From Mansonella perstans (Eukaryota > Nematoda > Chromadorea > Rhabditida > Onchocercidae): DNA of 64,000 bases. The notes below the pieces were generated by a model. That model saw only the letters and a list, made by a program, of their open reading frames with translations, was not told the DNA's origin and searched no databases. Location of the stretch: contig JBAMDO010000050.1 of assembly GCA_037074765.1 (NCBI GenBank), positions 186,001 through 250,000 on the forward strand, given 5' to 3'. Below are positions 51,201 through 64,000 of this stretch, piece after piece (the stretch's first letter is position 1; every line of letters starts with the position of its first letter). A program made the translations under genes and the position numbers.

Positions 51201-51934
51201 CGAATTGCAACAGAAATCTAACATGTTTCTATCTTTTCCTACAATGTTACGACATGTAAAAAACACTCATCTCTTTGGATCTTTTCATTCATAATGGACG
51301 GATGTATTTCAAGCTTTTTCAGACGAAGGAATTGGTATTATATCAAAAAACTAACGAAAGAAATAAAGTACGAATTCGCATAACGATAAGTGTGTGAATG
51401 TCACTTTGTTTCCACTGCACTAAGAAAAAGGTTAAATGATTAAAAGTAGAAACAAAAAAAAAAATTCAGTCACGTGCTGTTTGAGAATGATGCAGTATTT
51501 AAAGCAAGTATGCTGATGAAATAAAAAATACAGAAAAAGACAACAACGTCGATTTGCTTCCACGGTTAGGATCTCAATGCAACGATTAAGTCAACTTGGT
51601 AGAAGTAAATGTTCACTAACATTTACAACTATACATTCTGTCAAAAAAAGTTAGATCGCCTCTTCAAAACTATGCCACCAACGCGAACTACAAATGTGAA
51701 ATGCGGTCAGTGAAGATAGGATAAAGGCTCGCATGGTCTAATAAAAACCTAACATGAATAATTTTGGTTTCTACAAATACGCATATACATACACCATCAG
51801 TTTGTAACAATCAGTAGTACTACCTCTTGAAAATCGAGTGCTTTCAATGCTTGCTGAAAATCACGAGCATCATCCAATTTCAGTAGAACCAGCGTATGTT
51901 CAGGTGTTACTTCATCAAGTACAAGTGTCATCAT
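48273..51934 (-). CDS. mrt-2: RAD1, subunit of the 9-1-1 DNA damage checkpoint clamp
   Basis: PCNA-like ring subunit that is loaded at damaged DNA with RAD9 and HUS1 and activates ATR signalling; the C. elegans orthologue mrt-2 also maintains telomeres. Seven exons in phase: 51934-51824, 49663-49508, 49359-49219, 49136-48966, 48806-48687, 48584-48495, 48320-48273 (278 aa; human 282). Matches along the whole length: MMTLVLDEVTPEHTLVLLKL, NHGLRIVVNDQNCIQGIAYF, EDVVTFRISL, ECLNAFGAG, YDGYGEPLKVMLEKDG, ILDFDFNP, FHELDQSS, IDQRGILSIQFMVG, ending in an acidic tail. Intron 1 is unusually long (about 2.16 kb) compared with the others and holds a strong inverted repeat. A second ATG follows the first directly (51931). 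Confidence 0.95.
50336..50452. repeat. 23-bp inverted repeat spanning a 71-nt loop (RAD1 intron 1)
   Basis: The left arm 50336-50358 (TTTCACGGTCAGTGGTAACAATT) matches the reverse complement of the right arm 50430-50452 at 22 of 23 positions. It may be the terminal inverted repeats of a very small element, or an RNA hairpin. Confidence 0.88.
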
Positions 51935-52370
51935 AAACCAAATTTTTTTTTATTCTGAAATGGGTACTGGAACGAGAACGATTTTCATGCTACAAGTACT
52001 AACAGGTTATCAACAAAAAGACACTTCTTACTCCGTAATGATAACACAGCATAGATTATGCTATGCCCCAGTCTATAATCTCGAAAAACCTATAACGAAT
52101 TAACATCTTAATATATTCAAATATAAAACATTAAAGAAGTATTGCTAACAAATTTACAATCATTTTTTTAATGTAATATTTCGTATTGCCGAATTTCTTG
52201 AAGTAATAGTGACAAACAGAGAAATCTTTTCTACAGTAAAAACAACAAATATTAATTGCTCGAGAAATAAATCTTATAACTTACATTCCCAATTCAAATA
52301 TCCCTTATCACTTCTTTTAATCAGGAGCAGCAAATTTACACGAGCTGTGCGAAATTTCGCACTTAAATTA

Positions 52371-52476
52371 TTATAGATTATGGTTCGAAAATTTTGGAGT
52401 ACACAGCTTGAAAAGTTTGGTAGCTATGAGACGGAACAGACTTCCATTATCATAATATGCAGATGGATTTGTAGTG
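52371..52476 (-). other. Possible orphan terminal exon
   Basis: After an acceptor TTTTCAG the minus strand reads an open frame including SAYYDNGSLFRLIATKLFK to a TAA at 52373-52371. No similarity recognised and no upstream exon located between here and 54.4 kb. Confidence 0.2.
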
Positions 52477-53773
52477 CTGAAAACCAAAAATTTAATATTT
52501 GACGTTCTGCGTTTACGATTCATGCCAAAGCAAAAATCTCACATACATTAATGAAAGACAGACAAAGAAGTTGTTTTATGTTTACTAACTTATACATAAC
52601 TTCCAATAGACAACTTCATTCCTTTAGCTTAGCTCATCAGAGTTATTTTTTTGAAAAGAATTTCGGTACGAAAATAATTTCAGTTTTTATACATTATTCT
52701 TTTCATTTTCAAATGCTTGTCTTAACTAATTTGCATGCTTTTAAATCAACAACTATTTTATGTACAAATATCTGCAACATATCTTTTTGACTAAAACAGG
52801 TCACTTGTATTTAACAGAGTATCATGTTAGATGACAAATCTTATAAAATATATTTCTTCAACTCTTATTGAACTATAATTGTAAGAGTTACAATATTTAA
52901 AAAGCTATAGAAACCTAATCTTTGTTTATAAGCTTTGTAGAGTATTGTTTTATGGTACATTGAAAGTGAATCTAGTAATGGAAGATAATTTGATCTACCT
53001 GAAAGATTTTAGTCTGTGATACGATGTGCAACAAATAAATGAATGCTGCATTGATGATAGAGTGAAGGGAGCTTTTTTGCTTCAATAATTTAGATTGATA
53101 AGAATAAAATTAAGTGATGCCCAAGAAATATCACAACATTCATTATATGACTATCAGTCATTCCATACCACAATCACTGATGACATATATCACACAACAA
53201 TTTCATCTACTTAGAACCATGCCGAACTTATGATGCAATCTGTTCCTTCTCTAAGGCAATGCATAAATTCTTTACTATCGCAACTTCTCTACGACTCTCT
53301 CACCAATCATCATCATCTATTCGTTCAAAAGTCATCATCCATTTCTACAGCATGCTGTCGTCTATCAGTCTCCACAATTGTCGAGCATCTACATCAAAAT
53401 TATCGACCCATTTCAGTAACCAATTTACTTATATTGACTAATCATTTCAACAACTGTTTATTTTTGTATGTAATTAATAATATTATCAAATTATAACTAT
53501 TCAAACAATCCTTTTATATCACATTTCTATCATTTATATTTCTCCTAAAATATAAATTAACAATTAGTAAAAAAAAAAAAAAAAAAAACAAAACAACAAA
53601 AAAAAAAAAAAAGCATAATTTTTTTGAGAATTATGTCTTATTACAGATGATTGTCATACGTGCATACTAAATTTGGTTAAAAATTTTGCAATATAGCTGC
53701 AACCTGAATTCAATCTTCCGTGACAACCTCTTTAAATGAACAGATATTCTACTAGTAGGATTGAAATGAATGA

Positions 53774-53806
53774 TAGTAGTAGTAGTAGTAGTAGAAGAAG
53801 AAGAAA
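53774..53806. repeat. Compound triplet microsatellite
   Basis: About six AGT units followed by about four AGA units, in intergenic DNA. Confidence 0.9.
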
Positions 53807-54475
53807 CGATTGCTGCAAATATACTATGATATTGGTAAACATTTGAAGAGAGAAAAAGACTCTTTTCTTAATAAAACCAGTAATCTTTTCTTCGTTAAAA
53901 AATATTAAAGGAAGAGATGAAAAGAGGATAGAGAGGATAGTGGCAATTGAAGAGAGTGAAGAGTGTAAGATTCGCAGCTGTCAGTAAATTCGATAGCATC
54001 GAATGGGCGAAATGTTTGCAATGCTTGCTCATTTTTATACGCCTGCTGCTCGTGAATTTGTGTCGCGTGAAATTTGTGTTCGCGCTGTTTTTTTTACAAA
54101 ATTATAAATGTAATTTTTATCTTTCTAAACTTAAACTATATCTTGTTATATGTTAATTTTTATAATGATACTTATTATTAACTAATATTTTTACTGTATT
54201 ATTTCAATTTTCTCAAAATTTTTTACTTATTCTTTTGCATATTGTTATTTATATTTGAAAATATTAAATGTTTAGTTCATTTTTTTTTTTTTTTTTTTTT
54301 TATAAATTGTACATCTCACATATTTTATAGTTTAATTGTATAATTACAACGATGCATTTTTTGTTTTTTTTTTTGTTTAATGTAATAAATTTTCAAATTC
54401 ATAAAGTTTAAAATATTTTCTTTTACAGAAATTTTTTGTTCGCTTGATGTAGAACTACTCGTATAACAGTTTACT

Positions 54476-57400
54476 ATGTCTCGTGGTAAGTTCTCAAAAT
54501 TGTATCTATGATTTTCATTTAATCAAGATTAATGTTTATAATTGCAAAAGTAGTGATTGTTATGTGAAGTAAATTGAATGTGATATACTATTATGATTAT
54601 TACAGTTTCAGATTTAACGTGCGATGAAACCATGCCATCTGTTGATGAAGTGGAAAGAGTGAGTTTTTAATATATTTTATTCTAATTCAATACACTTTAC
54701 ATGCATTATCCTAGAGCTTCTAGCATCATACAGAGAGAAACTGTTCATATCGAAATTGTTAAATATTTTATCGTACAAGTTTTAAGGGAGATGGTCGACG
54801 CTTCTTCCAGCAATCCGTTAGTGTTCCTATAGCTCGAATTTCTCCGGTTGTACCGAACGTTGCTTTACAGCAGAATTCACGTCAGTTTGTCAAGGTTTGG
54901 TTTTTACATTCCTGAAATCTCAGTGATGTCATAAATTCCTGTTCTCTTACTAAGCGAATAAACTCATCGCATATATTCTCCATTGTATGATCTGCCACAT
55001 AATGTTCACTAGATAAATATTCGTATTTTCAGACGTACATAAGGAGTCAAGCAAATGCTCCGTTTCCAGTAGGTTGTTCAAATGGTAATCAAAAAATGGT
55101 ACATTATGGAACAACATCAGTTTCTTCTATTCAGCAGTGCCCGACCGCCGTTCCTAGTCGTTCCAAACTAGTTATACGTCCGGTCGGAGCCGCCCATTCT
55201 TTTTTGAAATCATGTTAGTTTAAGGGATGAACTGTATATTTTCATGAATTTGTAGTGATGTTCTTCTGAACATCTGTTTATTCCATTTTGCACAAAAACT
55301 TGCAGCATCAACTTCAGATAAGGATTTGTATAAATATTTTGTTTTTTTTTTAAAAGATACTGCAAGCTGTGATGCTTAAAAAAATTTGGAATGGCTGTCA
55401 GTTTGAACATTTTGGTAGTAGCGTCATCAGTGATACGGATGAAATACCACCACTTCATTTAACATCAGCCTAGTATACACCCTGTACTTGAGCCATTCAT
55501 CAGTTTTTTCTTATTCATGTTTATTTTCAGATGATATTTCCCAGATAAGTGGTAGTCCTGTGACGACAGTGTATCTTCAGCAGCAACATAACTTACATTT
55601 AGCAAGTGCACAGCAACCTGTTCTTGCCTTATCTCCGTCGCGTGCTCGGGAGTTGGAGGAATCACGCGTTCGATCTTCAGCTGCTTTGCAAAACTGTGGG
55701 AACATTGACTCACGGTATGATATTCTGCTTGAGAATATTTCTTTCCTACTTGAATCTTATTGAAGACAGCTTAAAGACATGAAGGAAGTTTTCTTCCATT
55801 TGTGTCTGATATATAGGATCCTAGTTTTAAAATTAACTATTAAGTGATTTTCATTCTGAAGAGTGGTTTTTATCTATGTTGGAATTCAATTAATTTAATC
55901 AGTTTATTCATTCTACGTTTTTTAAGTCGATATTTGACATCTGGTCGAAGTGCTGTTGGTGATATACCAGTTCGAAGTTCTGTTCGCGTTAATCCAATTG
56001 TAAGCAATGCAGTATGTTTCATCTTGTTTTGATAATTCTAGTTTGTTTGTGGGCATATAGGTACTGAGGAACTGGCTGTTTTGCATACTGGTATATTTTG
56101 GTATATTTAAAGCTTTTTTTGAAATGAATATTTATTGCAAAAGGTTGTACATCCCTAGAGCGGCTGCAAATTAACTACTAAAGTTTGTGATTATATACGG
56201 ACAAAAAAATGGGAAGAAAGTTAAGTGAAACTTTCAGCTATTAAATTTTCCTATTTATTTTGTAAAATTTTGTGCTGTGCAGGACTTCATACGTGGTGCA
56301 AAGCTAGTAGCACGTACTCCTGACGAAAGAAATGATATGAAGCCTGTTATTATGCCCTCACCAACTGTAAACATAGCGTGTTCCACTTCTACTGAATCTG
56401 CTGCTGCACTGCACGATACATGTATTCCTTTTCCGACAGGGCAGCATGATGGCATAGCTGGTACTTCATATCCTGGACCGAGCGCGCGACCTACTATTTT
56501 GCGAAAGAATCGAGAATCAGGTAACTTTAATGTTGGTGCAGCGAAAAATTTAAGCTTGTATGAAATCCTCATGCATTACTTTTGTCTTGTAAGAAGCTTT
56601 ACTGCGATGCAATTTTTTCAGGCCCTGTCCCTGCAGTGCGTCGTTTAATTGTTGCAGAAGCTCATCCTCATACAGGTCCATATCAGGAAGTACTGGCGTC
56701 TCCTTTAACTACAGTGAGAGACAATTCGAGGCAATTTTTTGTTTTGTTTAAACTTTTAATGTTTCGTGTGTGCCACTCTACATTTTCTGTCTAATTTTTC
56801 AGTTTAATGTGTTTCAAGCGCGCAAGTACAACAGACAATCGTGCGTTGAGCGGTGCGCCATGCATGTCACCTGATGCTCGAGGAATCTTCGCTAGAAAAG
56901 CGCCTGCTATATTCATTGGCAGTGTGGTGCAAAACACGAAGAACTTTTCGGACCAGGTTAGACAAACTTCATTTTTATGTAGTGGAGAAAATTAGCAGCG
57001 ATTTTCGACATTGGGATAGAGATGTGTATTGGATGCATGAGCCATCACTGAAGAACTGTTTATTCGTAATTAGTATCATATCTAAGGTTGCGGTTGCGGG
57101 AGCTGTGGAAGTTTCACCACGGAAAAGACTGAGAAAGCAAAACTTCGAGTGCACAAATGCGGAAAAAATGAAGGTATGACTTATTTCTCTGGTTTTACAC
57201 TTAAATAGATTTCTGAATAAGGTTTTTTTATGCAATGTTTCAGTTGCTTATAAGTACTGAGCGAGTCGTTGGAGACTCCTTCGTTACTATGAAAGATGAA
57301 CTTACTTGGAAATCTGCAGATCTTGACTGTGAATCACGGTATGTTTACTTTTTTGCTGATCCACGCTTTTGCACGACAGCTAATAACAGTTGCTTGCAGA

Positions 57401-60400
57401 GCGTTAGTTCATTCTTTTCGTTCTTTTGCCCAGAAATATTGTTTAGCACTTCATGTATTCATTAGAGTGCGTTACCTTGAACTAATTTTTATTCAAAACT
57501 TGTGTTCTTTTACAAGGAATCCAGGACGAGTCAAAAGTGATAGAGAAATTTTTTAGAGGATTGGAGGATTCAGTGCCTGAAAAAGTACCCAAACGACGCA
57601 GTCAAATACGTACAGATAATGGCGCGGGGGCAGTATCGCCGCAGCAGCGCGTTTCAGCGTCAGTTCCCCATCAGATTAATTCTGACAGTTATACAAAGGT
57701 GAAGAGGATGAAGAAAGCTCAAGTTTGCACTTGTTTATTGCTAAAATATTTGCAATTATATTGAACCTATTCTGCTCATCGTATAAGATTCTATTCATCG
57801 TATATAATAAGATTTCTACTCATGCTGTAAGATAATTGTATCAAGAAAGTGTTAATTTTCTTTCTGGTTCACTGGTTACAGTTATATGGAAAAGTTTTTG
57901 AAAATTGTAGTTTGTTTTTCTAAGGTATACATTCCCCACGATTCCCTTCAATTGAGAATTACTTTAAAGAATCATAATTTTACTTCCTTGCCTTCTGAGA
58001 CTCATTTCGAAATGCCAACTTCTTACAAATATATAATTTCAAAAGAAGTTATCAAATCTTTTCCTGTTATTTTTTTAGATCTCTCCTGTTTTCTTAAATT
58101 CCATTTGCAATTTTTTGGCCATATTGATGAACTTCAGATGCTCCCTCGGAATAAATTACCCGGATCCGGAGTCTCAGCTGTTGTTGAGCTGGATTCTAAC
58201 TCATGGCCGGTCAGTAGTTTTGTTGATGAGAAGCGAACATTGCTGCAATATGAACAAATGGATTGTGCAGATGCAGAAGCAATAGAAACCCAGTTCAACG
58301 AAAAATGGATTGAAGAGGCGGAAGTACAGAAAATTGAGGATACCACTTACTTGATGTGTCATATATTTGGGTGATTTTTTGCTCGCTTCGACTGGTTGTT
58401 TTGTAGAAATTGTTCGTTTATGTTTTCAGATATTTTCTTCGAAACAGATAATTCTGATTACATATTTGGCATTCTATAATACAGTTGCCATAAAATGATG
58501 TTGGAAAAGGAATGGTTGAAGTTTGTGTAAGATTCGTATTGGAGAACTGGGAACATTCAAGAAGTAGACCGGCATGATTTTTGCCATTTCTTTTAGTTTT
58601 GCACTGATTTGCAATATTATCTCTTTACTTTAATCATCATGGTTTATTAAATGTTTCATTTGCTTTTATTGTTTTTCTTTAATTGGAAAAATCGTTTATA
58701 GGTTAGAAATGGCTGTCCCATGTAATGCGTGTTCAAACAATCAACGGTTTCTTCACAAAGCATGTGATATATCAGCGACATTCTGTTTTTTTGGTGAAGA
58801 CAAGATAAATAGAAATAGTCCATCAACTGTTTTGGACGAAACCTTATCTTGTGTGAGTTTTTTCGGATTCATTCGAACATTTTTTTTGTGGCGGAAGAGG
58901 AAGATTTAGCACTATTTGTGAACCCTTTATGCTCTCTTTTTTTTGCTCCGAACACATCCCTCAATTATTTTACCGCTGGTTCGTTGCTCAGATGTCAATA
59001 GCTTGATGATTATTTCATGTTGAAGATGGCGACAGTGATGGCAAAAAAACCTGTTGTCGAATCCACTGAACTAAAAACTGCCATCACATCGGAAACCACA
59101 TCGAATATTCAAAATGATAGTGGAAAAAGTGATTTACAGTGCCGTCAATTTACTGAACAGGTGTAGTAATTATGTAAGACTTTTTTTTGCCATGACGCAG
59201 TAGTTCGTTGTTCATTTCAGTGACCGGTATAATAGTTTATTATTATATCACTAATTTTTGCTTACTTTTGGTCCTGACAGAAAACTTGATTACACTTGAG
59301 CCACTTAGAAATATTATATCACTATATTAAGTTATTAAGTTTCCTATGTTTCTGATGTTTCTGACTGAAATTGTAATTGCCGTAATAATCAATGACTGTT
59401 AAGCAGTCAGGAGAAGGACATATATTCATTGTGCTGAAGGAGCTTTATTTAGGATTATATTTCCAAAAAGCATGAAATTGTTATTTTTAGTTATCTTCCG
59501 GACGAAATAAACTGTTACCTAGTGAGCTTTACAAACATTATTTTTATGAGAGAAAAAAGTCGTTTTTAGTACAGTGTTTGTTTTTATAGAATCGGAAAAT
59601 CTTTGCTCAAATGCTTTTATGTTATGGTTTAAAAGACCGTTGGCAACGTTTTGATCGTATCTCCGGTTGCGAGCGTGTAATGAAACGAATATATGTGAAA
59701 CGCTGGATGTTACAAGAACATTTCCGCAATGCAAAGCAGTCGGTAACAGCCGATGCTGAACTAAATTCACATTTGGTCTGTGTTCAGGAATTCCTTTGAT
59801 TCATCCGTTATATTAATGTATGTTGGTGCTTAGTGCTGAATGCAGTAAGTATATGATTTACAGGTCGCTTCGTTGGACGATTATTCAATTACGGCAGCCA
59901 AAAAACAGGCAGAGAAATTTCTTGGAAATTATCCGATTTGTTCTCCTTCAACCTCCGATAGTGTTTTTGAGAAGAATGTTAATAGCGAACCTGTGTACGT
60001 TTACAAATATCTGGAAGAAGCTTTAGAGGTTTATACGCGTAGAGCGAGTAGTGATTTAGTAGGAAGTGGCCATATATCACCCCAGGGAGGCAAGCAAATA
60101 GGTGTTAGGTTATCTCGTGGCCTACAACCTTTCGGCTACGCGAGTCGACGTGATCCAGAAACCGAAATGCTACAGGCGGTTGCAGAAGTTCTCGCGGAAA
60201 TCATTGAAATCGTCATCGAAAATGATAAAGGTTTTGAACTTTGTTCCATAATTGATGCTTGAGCTATTTCTGAAGATTCATTTTTTAATGATTCCGAGTT
60301 GCTGGCATTAATGGGAATCATTCGCTATATTACAGAAGGACGAGAAGAAAGAAATGAACAACAGCATTTAGGAAGAAAAAGGAAAAAGAAAGATCATCAT

Positions 60401-63056
60401 TTGATTGAAATCAAAATTGCAGACCGATTTGGGATCATTGAGCTACCTCACACTGTACCTCAAGTATAGCATTTTATTCTTTTCCGAAAATCTGGTTGTA
60501 TGTGTGAGTGTGAACACTTGATCAAATTGTGTTGCAGTTATCACTGAACACCTACACTCATTGCATTCTTTAGTGATGGTTGATTTGTTGCGTGTTGCAC
60601 ACTCTGCATGGAAAAGGACTTAATTAGTTTTTTCGTGACCTACAGCATATTGAAATGTTCAGTGAATCATGATTGTACTTCCTGAACTTTTGTTTAGCAC
60701 TAGTCGATACTGCTTTCGATTTTCTAATTTTTTTTAAGCACTGAAATCATATTTAAAGCACGAAGATGGATCTAGCGTGTTTGTGATTATTTTATTTTGG
60801 TGTTTTATTCTTCAGATTTTCGGTGTAATTTGTCTTGCCACCCTCTTTTCTTTCCACCCATATTTCGTTTTTTATAGAAATCACTTTTGCAGAATATATC
60901 AGTGATGTGTGTTTCAGGCTTCGAACAGTGCTGTTGCTTTGTATGATAACATAAGCCAGTGCACTCTTAGTAGGAAAAGGAAATCAAAAGCTCCAGATGC
61001 GGATGATGCTTTCTTCATGAATATAGAAGAAGAACTGAGTCGTAAAAAAAAGCGAATTGCAGGAAATAAAAACCTTTCGCGGACGCTGCATTCCTTAAGG
61101 TTCATAAAGTATACAAATAATAAAATGCGTATGTCTAGCAGATTTTTTTTCATTTCTGGTCGTTTGGTCTTACATACAACTGATACAGAAATGGTTAAAT
61201 TTTCACTTATCACTTCTTCGTTTCAAAAGTTTACGGGCACAATGGCGAAACGTAGTTATTATTTGAACGGCAATCAAAAGTTAACTATAAAGAATTATTT
61301 GCTAGGTTTTATTCTGACACTTCAGTGTTTAAAACGGGATTTTCAGTCAGGTGCGGGCAGTCCATCAGAGATTATCAGATATGCGGAAGGCTGAGCGTGA
61401 CAATTTAAATGAAGCAACAAAACAGATGCTTGATCTTGTCAGAAACAGTGATCCTACTTCTTATGTCGAACTGATAAATGGTCACAAAGAAGTTAGTTTA
61501 ATCTATTTACTTGGATCTGAAACTGTGTAGGCTTTCAGATAAAAACAGGATTACTGGATCAAATTGCGACAGCTTTCTTTGTAGTTGCCATCATATCTAA
61601 CATGAAGTGGTTCAAGAACTTTTTATTGTCATTAACAGTGCAGTAATTTTAGTGAATTTTCTGCGACTTGCGGTATGTTTGCAGTTTTAGATTACATTCT
61701 TTTATGACTTATCTAATATACCAGTATTTGCCAAGTTTGTTGTAACACATCTTCTTAAGGAATGTCAACCTTACGACAATGATACTGTTCGAGAAGAAAA
61801 ATGGCAAAGTCGGCTTCTGTCATTTACTAAAGCGATCCCACCTAAAATTATTCCAACTTCAAGAAACTATGATGCAAATTTAGCAATGAAGCTTCACCCA
61901 CCAATGAATTATATACTTAAATTGTTTGGGGTCTGCTTTTTTGTCAAATGTTAGAAGATGGAATGTTAGTGCAGTAAAATATATTTTCGATGAACACAGT
62001 GACTTCGAGATTAAACAAAACGTTGAGTGCAGTCATTTGAAGAGGGCATCTTCTCATAGTTTTTTTTTTTTTTTTTTTTTTTTTTGCACTGATCTCAGTG
62101 TTGTGCAACCATAATGGAGCTGTCAGCTATAGACTCTGCTGACACTAGTTTGTTGATATAGCTAATTTTAATTTACCGTCCCTGACCCAATTGTCGTTTC
62201 GTAAATTCTATAATGATTTTAAGGAAAAGTGTATTCGTCCGCCCAAACGTTTTCGGTCGGGAATGAAGCGAACGCGCAAAAGTCAATCACGTAGGGGTCG
62301 CGGTCGCCAACGCGGAAATGTTGCACATTCAAAAAAAAAGTCGCCGACTCCTGAGCCGAAGCTGGAAGATCTTGAGCCACATTTTACGGCTGCAGAAATG
62401 AGTGCGATGTTCAAGAAAGAATTTGGAATGGATATGAAAACATTTAGGCTAGCTTGAATTTATTTCATCACTTTTTCCTTTGTTAGTTTGTTTTGAGCAG
62501 TGGATTAATTTTATTCATTTTGTAACTTTTATGATTTTTAGGTTTTTTACCCAAATAATTTAGGTATGAACGCTGTTCACAACAAGAATCGCATTCGAAA
62601 TTGGTTGGTCAAGAGCAGCTATCGCATAGTGGAGAACGAGGATTGGGAGCAACAGAAATATCAGTTGCAAATCAGTCTTGTGCAGATTGCAATGTGTTGA
62701 AGGATAATATAACAGAGGATGTAGAAAATGGAAGTGCGATGATCAGTGAAGTCATGACAGTAATTCCCGGCGACCCAGAAGTTGTTATTGAAAACTTGAA
62801 CAGCGAAACGCAGCATGAGAATGGGAGCGATGAAAATGTTGATTCATCGGTGTCAGTGCCTTGCGTAGATTCTCTCCAAAATGATGAAAGTAGCTTATTT
62901 GAACATGTGCAAACGCGTGGGCGATACATACGTGAGCATTTCGCTACGCTGTTGCATGCACTGCGAATCAGTGAGCTGTTGACAGTGAAAGCGATTAGAA
63001 TGTTCAGGGACTACACAGCAGATCTGTTTGACCAAGAAAGCAAAGGTGCGGATTGA
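54476..63056 (+). CDS. Large nuclear protein with SAP130-like motifs (Sin3/HDAC complex subunit candidate)
   Basis: About 23 exons can be chained in phase: 54476-54485, 54606-54658, 54787-54894, 55033-55213, 55531-55714, 55927-55999, 56283-56520, 56622-56730, 56803-56956, 57087-57173, 57244-57338, 57557-57698, 58138-58370, 58702-58852, 59026-59160, 59590-59775, 59864-60230, 60336-60463, 60918-61099, 61347-61491, 61736-61930, 62224-62447, 62564-63056. The N-terminal half is low-complexity (Ser/Thr/Pro/Gln) and carries SARPTILRKNRES and SPRKRLRKQ, in the order of human SAP130 (PRPSILRK, then PRKKPRKQ). The SAP130 C-terminal core was not clearly recognised. The second half has basic and coiled-coil stretches (EEELSRKKKR, RLSDMRKAERDNL) and an RG-rich patch (RRGRGRQRG). 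Two junctions (56730/56803 and 62447/62564) need GC donors or other sites, so two genes, or an end at 62457, remain possible. Confidence 0.5.
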
Positions 63057-64000
63057 GCTTGGATTATGCATCATTTCGAGCTTCATCTCAGATTAATGTA
63101 CTTGTATTTTAAACTTAAATCTCATCTTACCTACATTGTATATTTTTTATCTTTTCATATCAAGCTTTTGCTCTTTAGATACTATGTTTTGTATAATTTC
63201 TATTTTTGGAAATCTGAATAACACGGTTTTCAATTAGTGCATTTGTAACATGAATTGTCATTGCTGATTTTTTCATAACTGAAGTGGTGGTCATAATAAT
63301 TTTTATGGAAAACCTACTATACATGATCTCGTATTTTTATGGTGTTCAGTGCAGCTCATGTTACCTGATGTTAAATGCATGTTGTTCTCAATGATTCTAT
63401 AATGGCACTTAAATAAGGCAATTATAATTTGTTATGGCAAGGAGTATGTGTTTATGTTATCTTCATTTTGATGATGCATCGCAAAATTTAATAACATTTA
63501 CCATCTTTGTTACATATGTATTTTTAAAGTATTTCTTTTTTCCAAGCCTAAATTCTTAAAGAATTGTTTATGTAATTATAAAATGTAATGGAATCTGTAA
63601 ATTCTCTTCGCCTTTGATTGAGATTGGCGAATTGAACCTATGTGAATCGATGTAGAATCGTTATATCAGTATTTTTTATTTTATTAAGCATACAAAAAAA
63701 GTCTGATAGTTTTTGCGGTAGTAGTGAACTGTACTTGATGCTGTTTTGTACAGATTATTGTTACTTCCACTTGTTTAAGTTCCATGTTTACTTTCAAGGA
63801 AAAACATTTCCGATCTGAAATAGTCCGTAACTAGTGGAAATGAGCAGGTTTTGTCATTCCGTTTTATATTTGGACAGTTCAACGTAAAACGAACTTATTG
63901 CTGTTCTTTATTTGCACTTTATTTTCTTGGCATAAAAGCCTGTTAATTTTTGTTCACTGTTCAATTCCCTCATGTTCTTCCGTGTGCTATGGATTACTTT
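63057..64000. other. Downstream flank of the SAP130-like gene
   Basis: AT-rich sequence with no open frame or splice pattern that I can support. It probably includes the 3' untranslated region, but no clear polyadenylation signal stands out among many AATAAA-like strings. Confidence 0.4.

Larger units (their letters stand above)
51935..54475. other. Intergenic region between divergent RAD1 and the SAP130-like gene
   Basis: Mostly AT-rich. It holds a triplet microsatellite ((AGT)n then (AGA)n) at about 53774-53806 and poly(A)/poly(T) runs. A minus-strand segment 52476-52371 starts after a good acceptor (GGTTTTCAG) and stays open to a stop with plausible codon use (ending PKFSNHNL), but I found no partner exon. 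A 53.2-53.5 kb open frame of 88 codons has no supporting context. Confidence 0.4.

Noticed and set aside
53230..53496. Two overlapping open frames rich in His and Ser
   Set aside because: No acceptor or donor in phase, no similarity, and the two frames overlap without either being better.
1..64000. CRISPR arrays, rRNA genes, bacterial insertions or operons
   Set aside because: No regularly spaced repeats with unique spacers, no rRNA-like blocks, and all confident genes contain spliceosomal introns.

Overview
The window is nuclear DNA of a nematode. It is AT-rich, genes are split into many short exons with TTTTCAG/TTTTTAG-type acceptors, several start codons lie directly after an acceptor-like AG (as at spliced-leader trans-splice sites), and the proteins are conserved metazoan ones plus a nematode-style astacin with ShKT domains. 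A filarial or other clade III worm is my best guess from base composition and gene style, but I cannot prove the species. Exon coordinates below were read by hand from splice signals, reading phase and remembered family similarity; no alignment was run.

Layout. 1-6.6 kb: the 5' part of a HECTD1-type ubiquitin ligase gene on the minus strand, running off the left edge, then a plus-strand Rab19/43-like GTPase (6.6-8.1 kb). 9.6-12.6 kb: the tRNA 2-thiolation enzyme CTU1. 12.8-13.2 kb: a fragment of a LINE 5' end. 13.5-16.2 kb, minus: an IFRD-family gene. 16.2-21 kb: no gene seen. 21-25.1 kb, minus: a Pax2/5/8 transcription factor (paired domain plus octapeptide, no homeodomain). 25.1-32.1 kb: gene-free, ending in a decayed LINE with a tandemly repeated 5' end. 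32.6-36.7 kb, minus: lsm-3, a long minisatellite, an Mss4/RABIF gene and, 117 bp upstream of it, a small coiled-coil gene (likely operon). 37.4-38.5 kb, plus: ATP synthase subunit g. 40.6-41.9 kb, plus: TRAP-beta. 44.3-48.0 kb, plus: an astacin protease with three ShKT domains. 48.3-51.9 kb, minus: the checkpoint clamp subunit RAD1 (mrt-2). 54.5-63.1 kb, plus: a roughly 23-exon gene whose N-terminal half carries motifs of the Sin3/HDAC subunit SAP130.

Most genes are unrelated housekeeping functions: protein turnover, Rab traffic (a Rab and the Rab chaperone Mss4), tRNA modification, mRNA decay or splicing (LSM3), respiration, ER translocation and DNA damage signalling. The only functional link suggested by position is the putative two-gene operon at 35.0-36.7 kb. 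I found no CRISPR array, rRNA or convincing tRNA. The less ordinary content is in the repeats: a LINE remnant with 5' monomers plus a second copy of its 5' end, a six-copy minisatellite in which one unit carries an expanded AAT run, and several strong inverted repeats inside introns.
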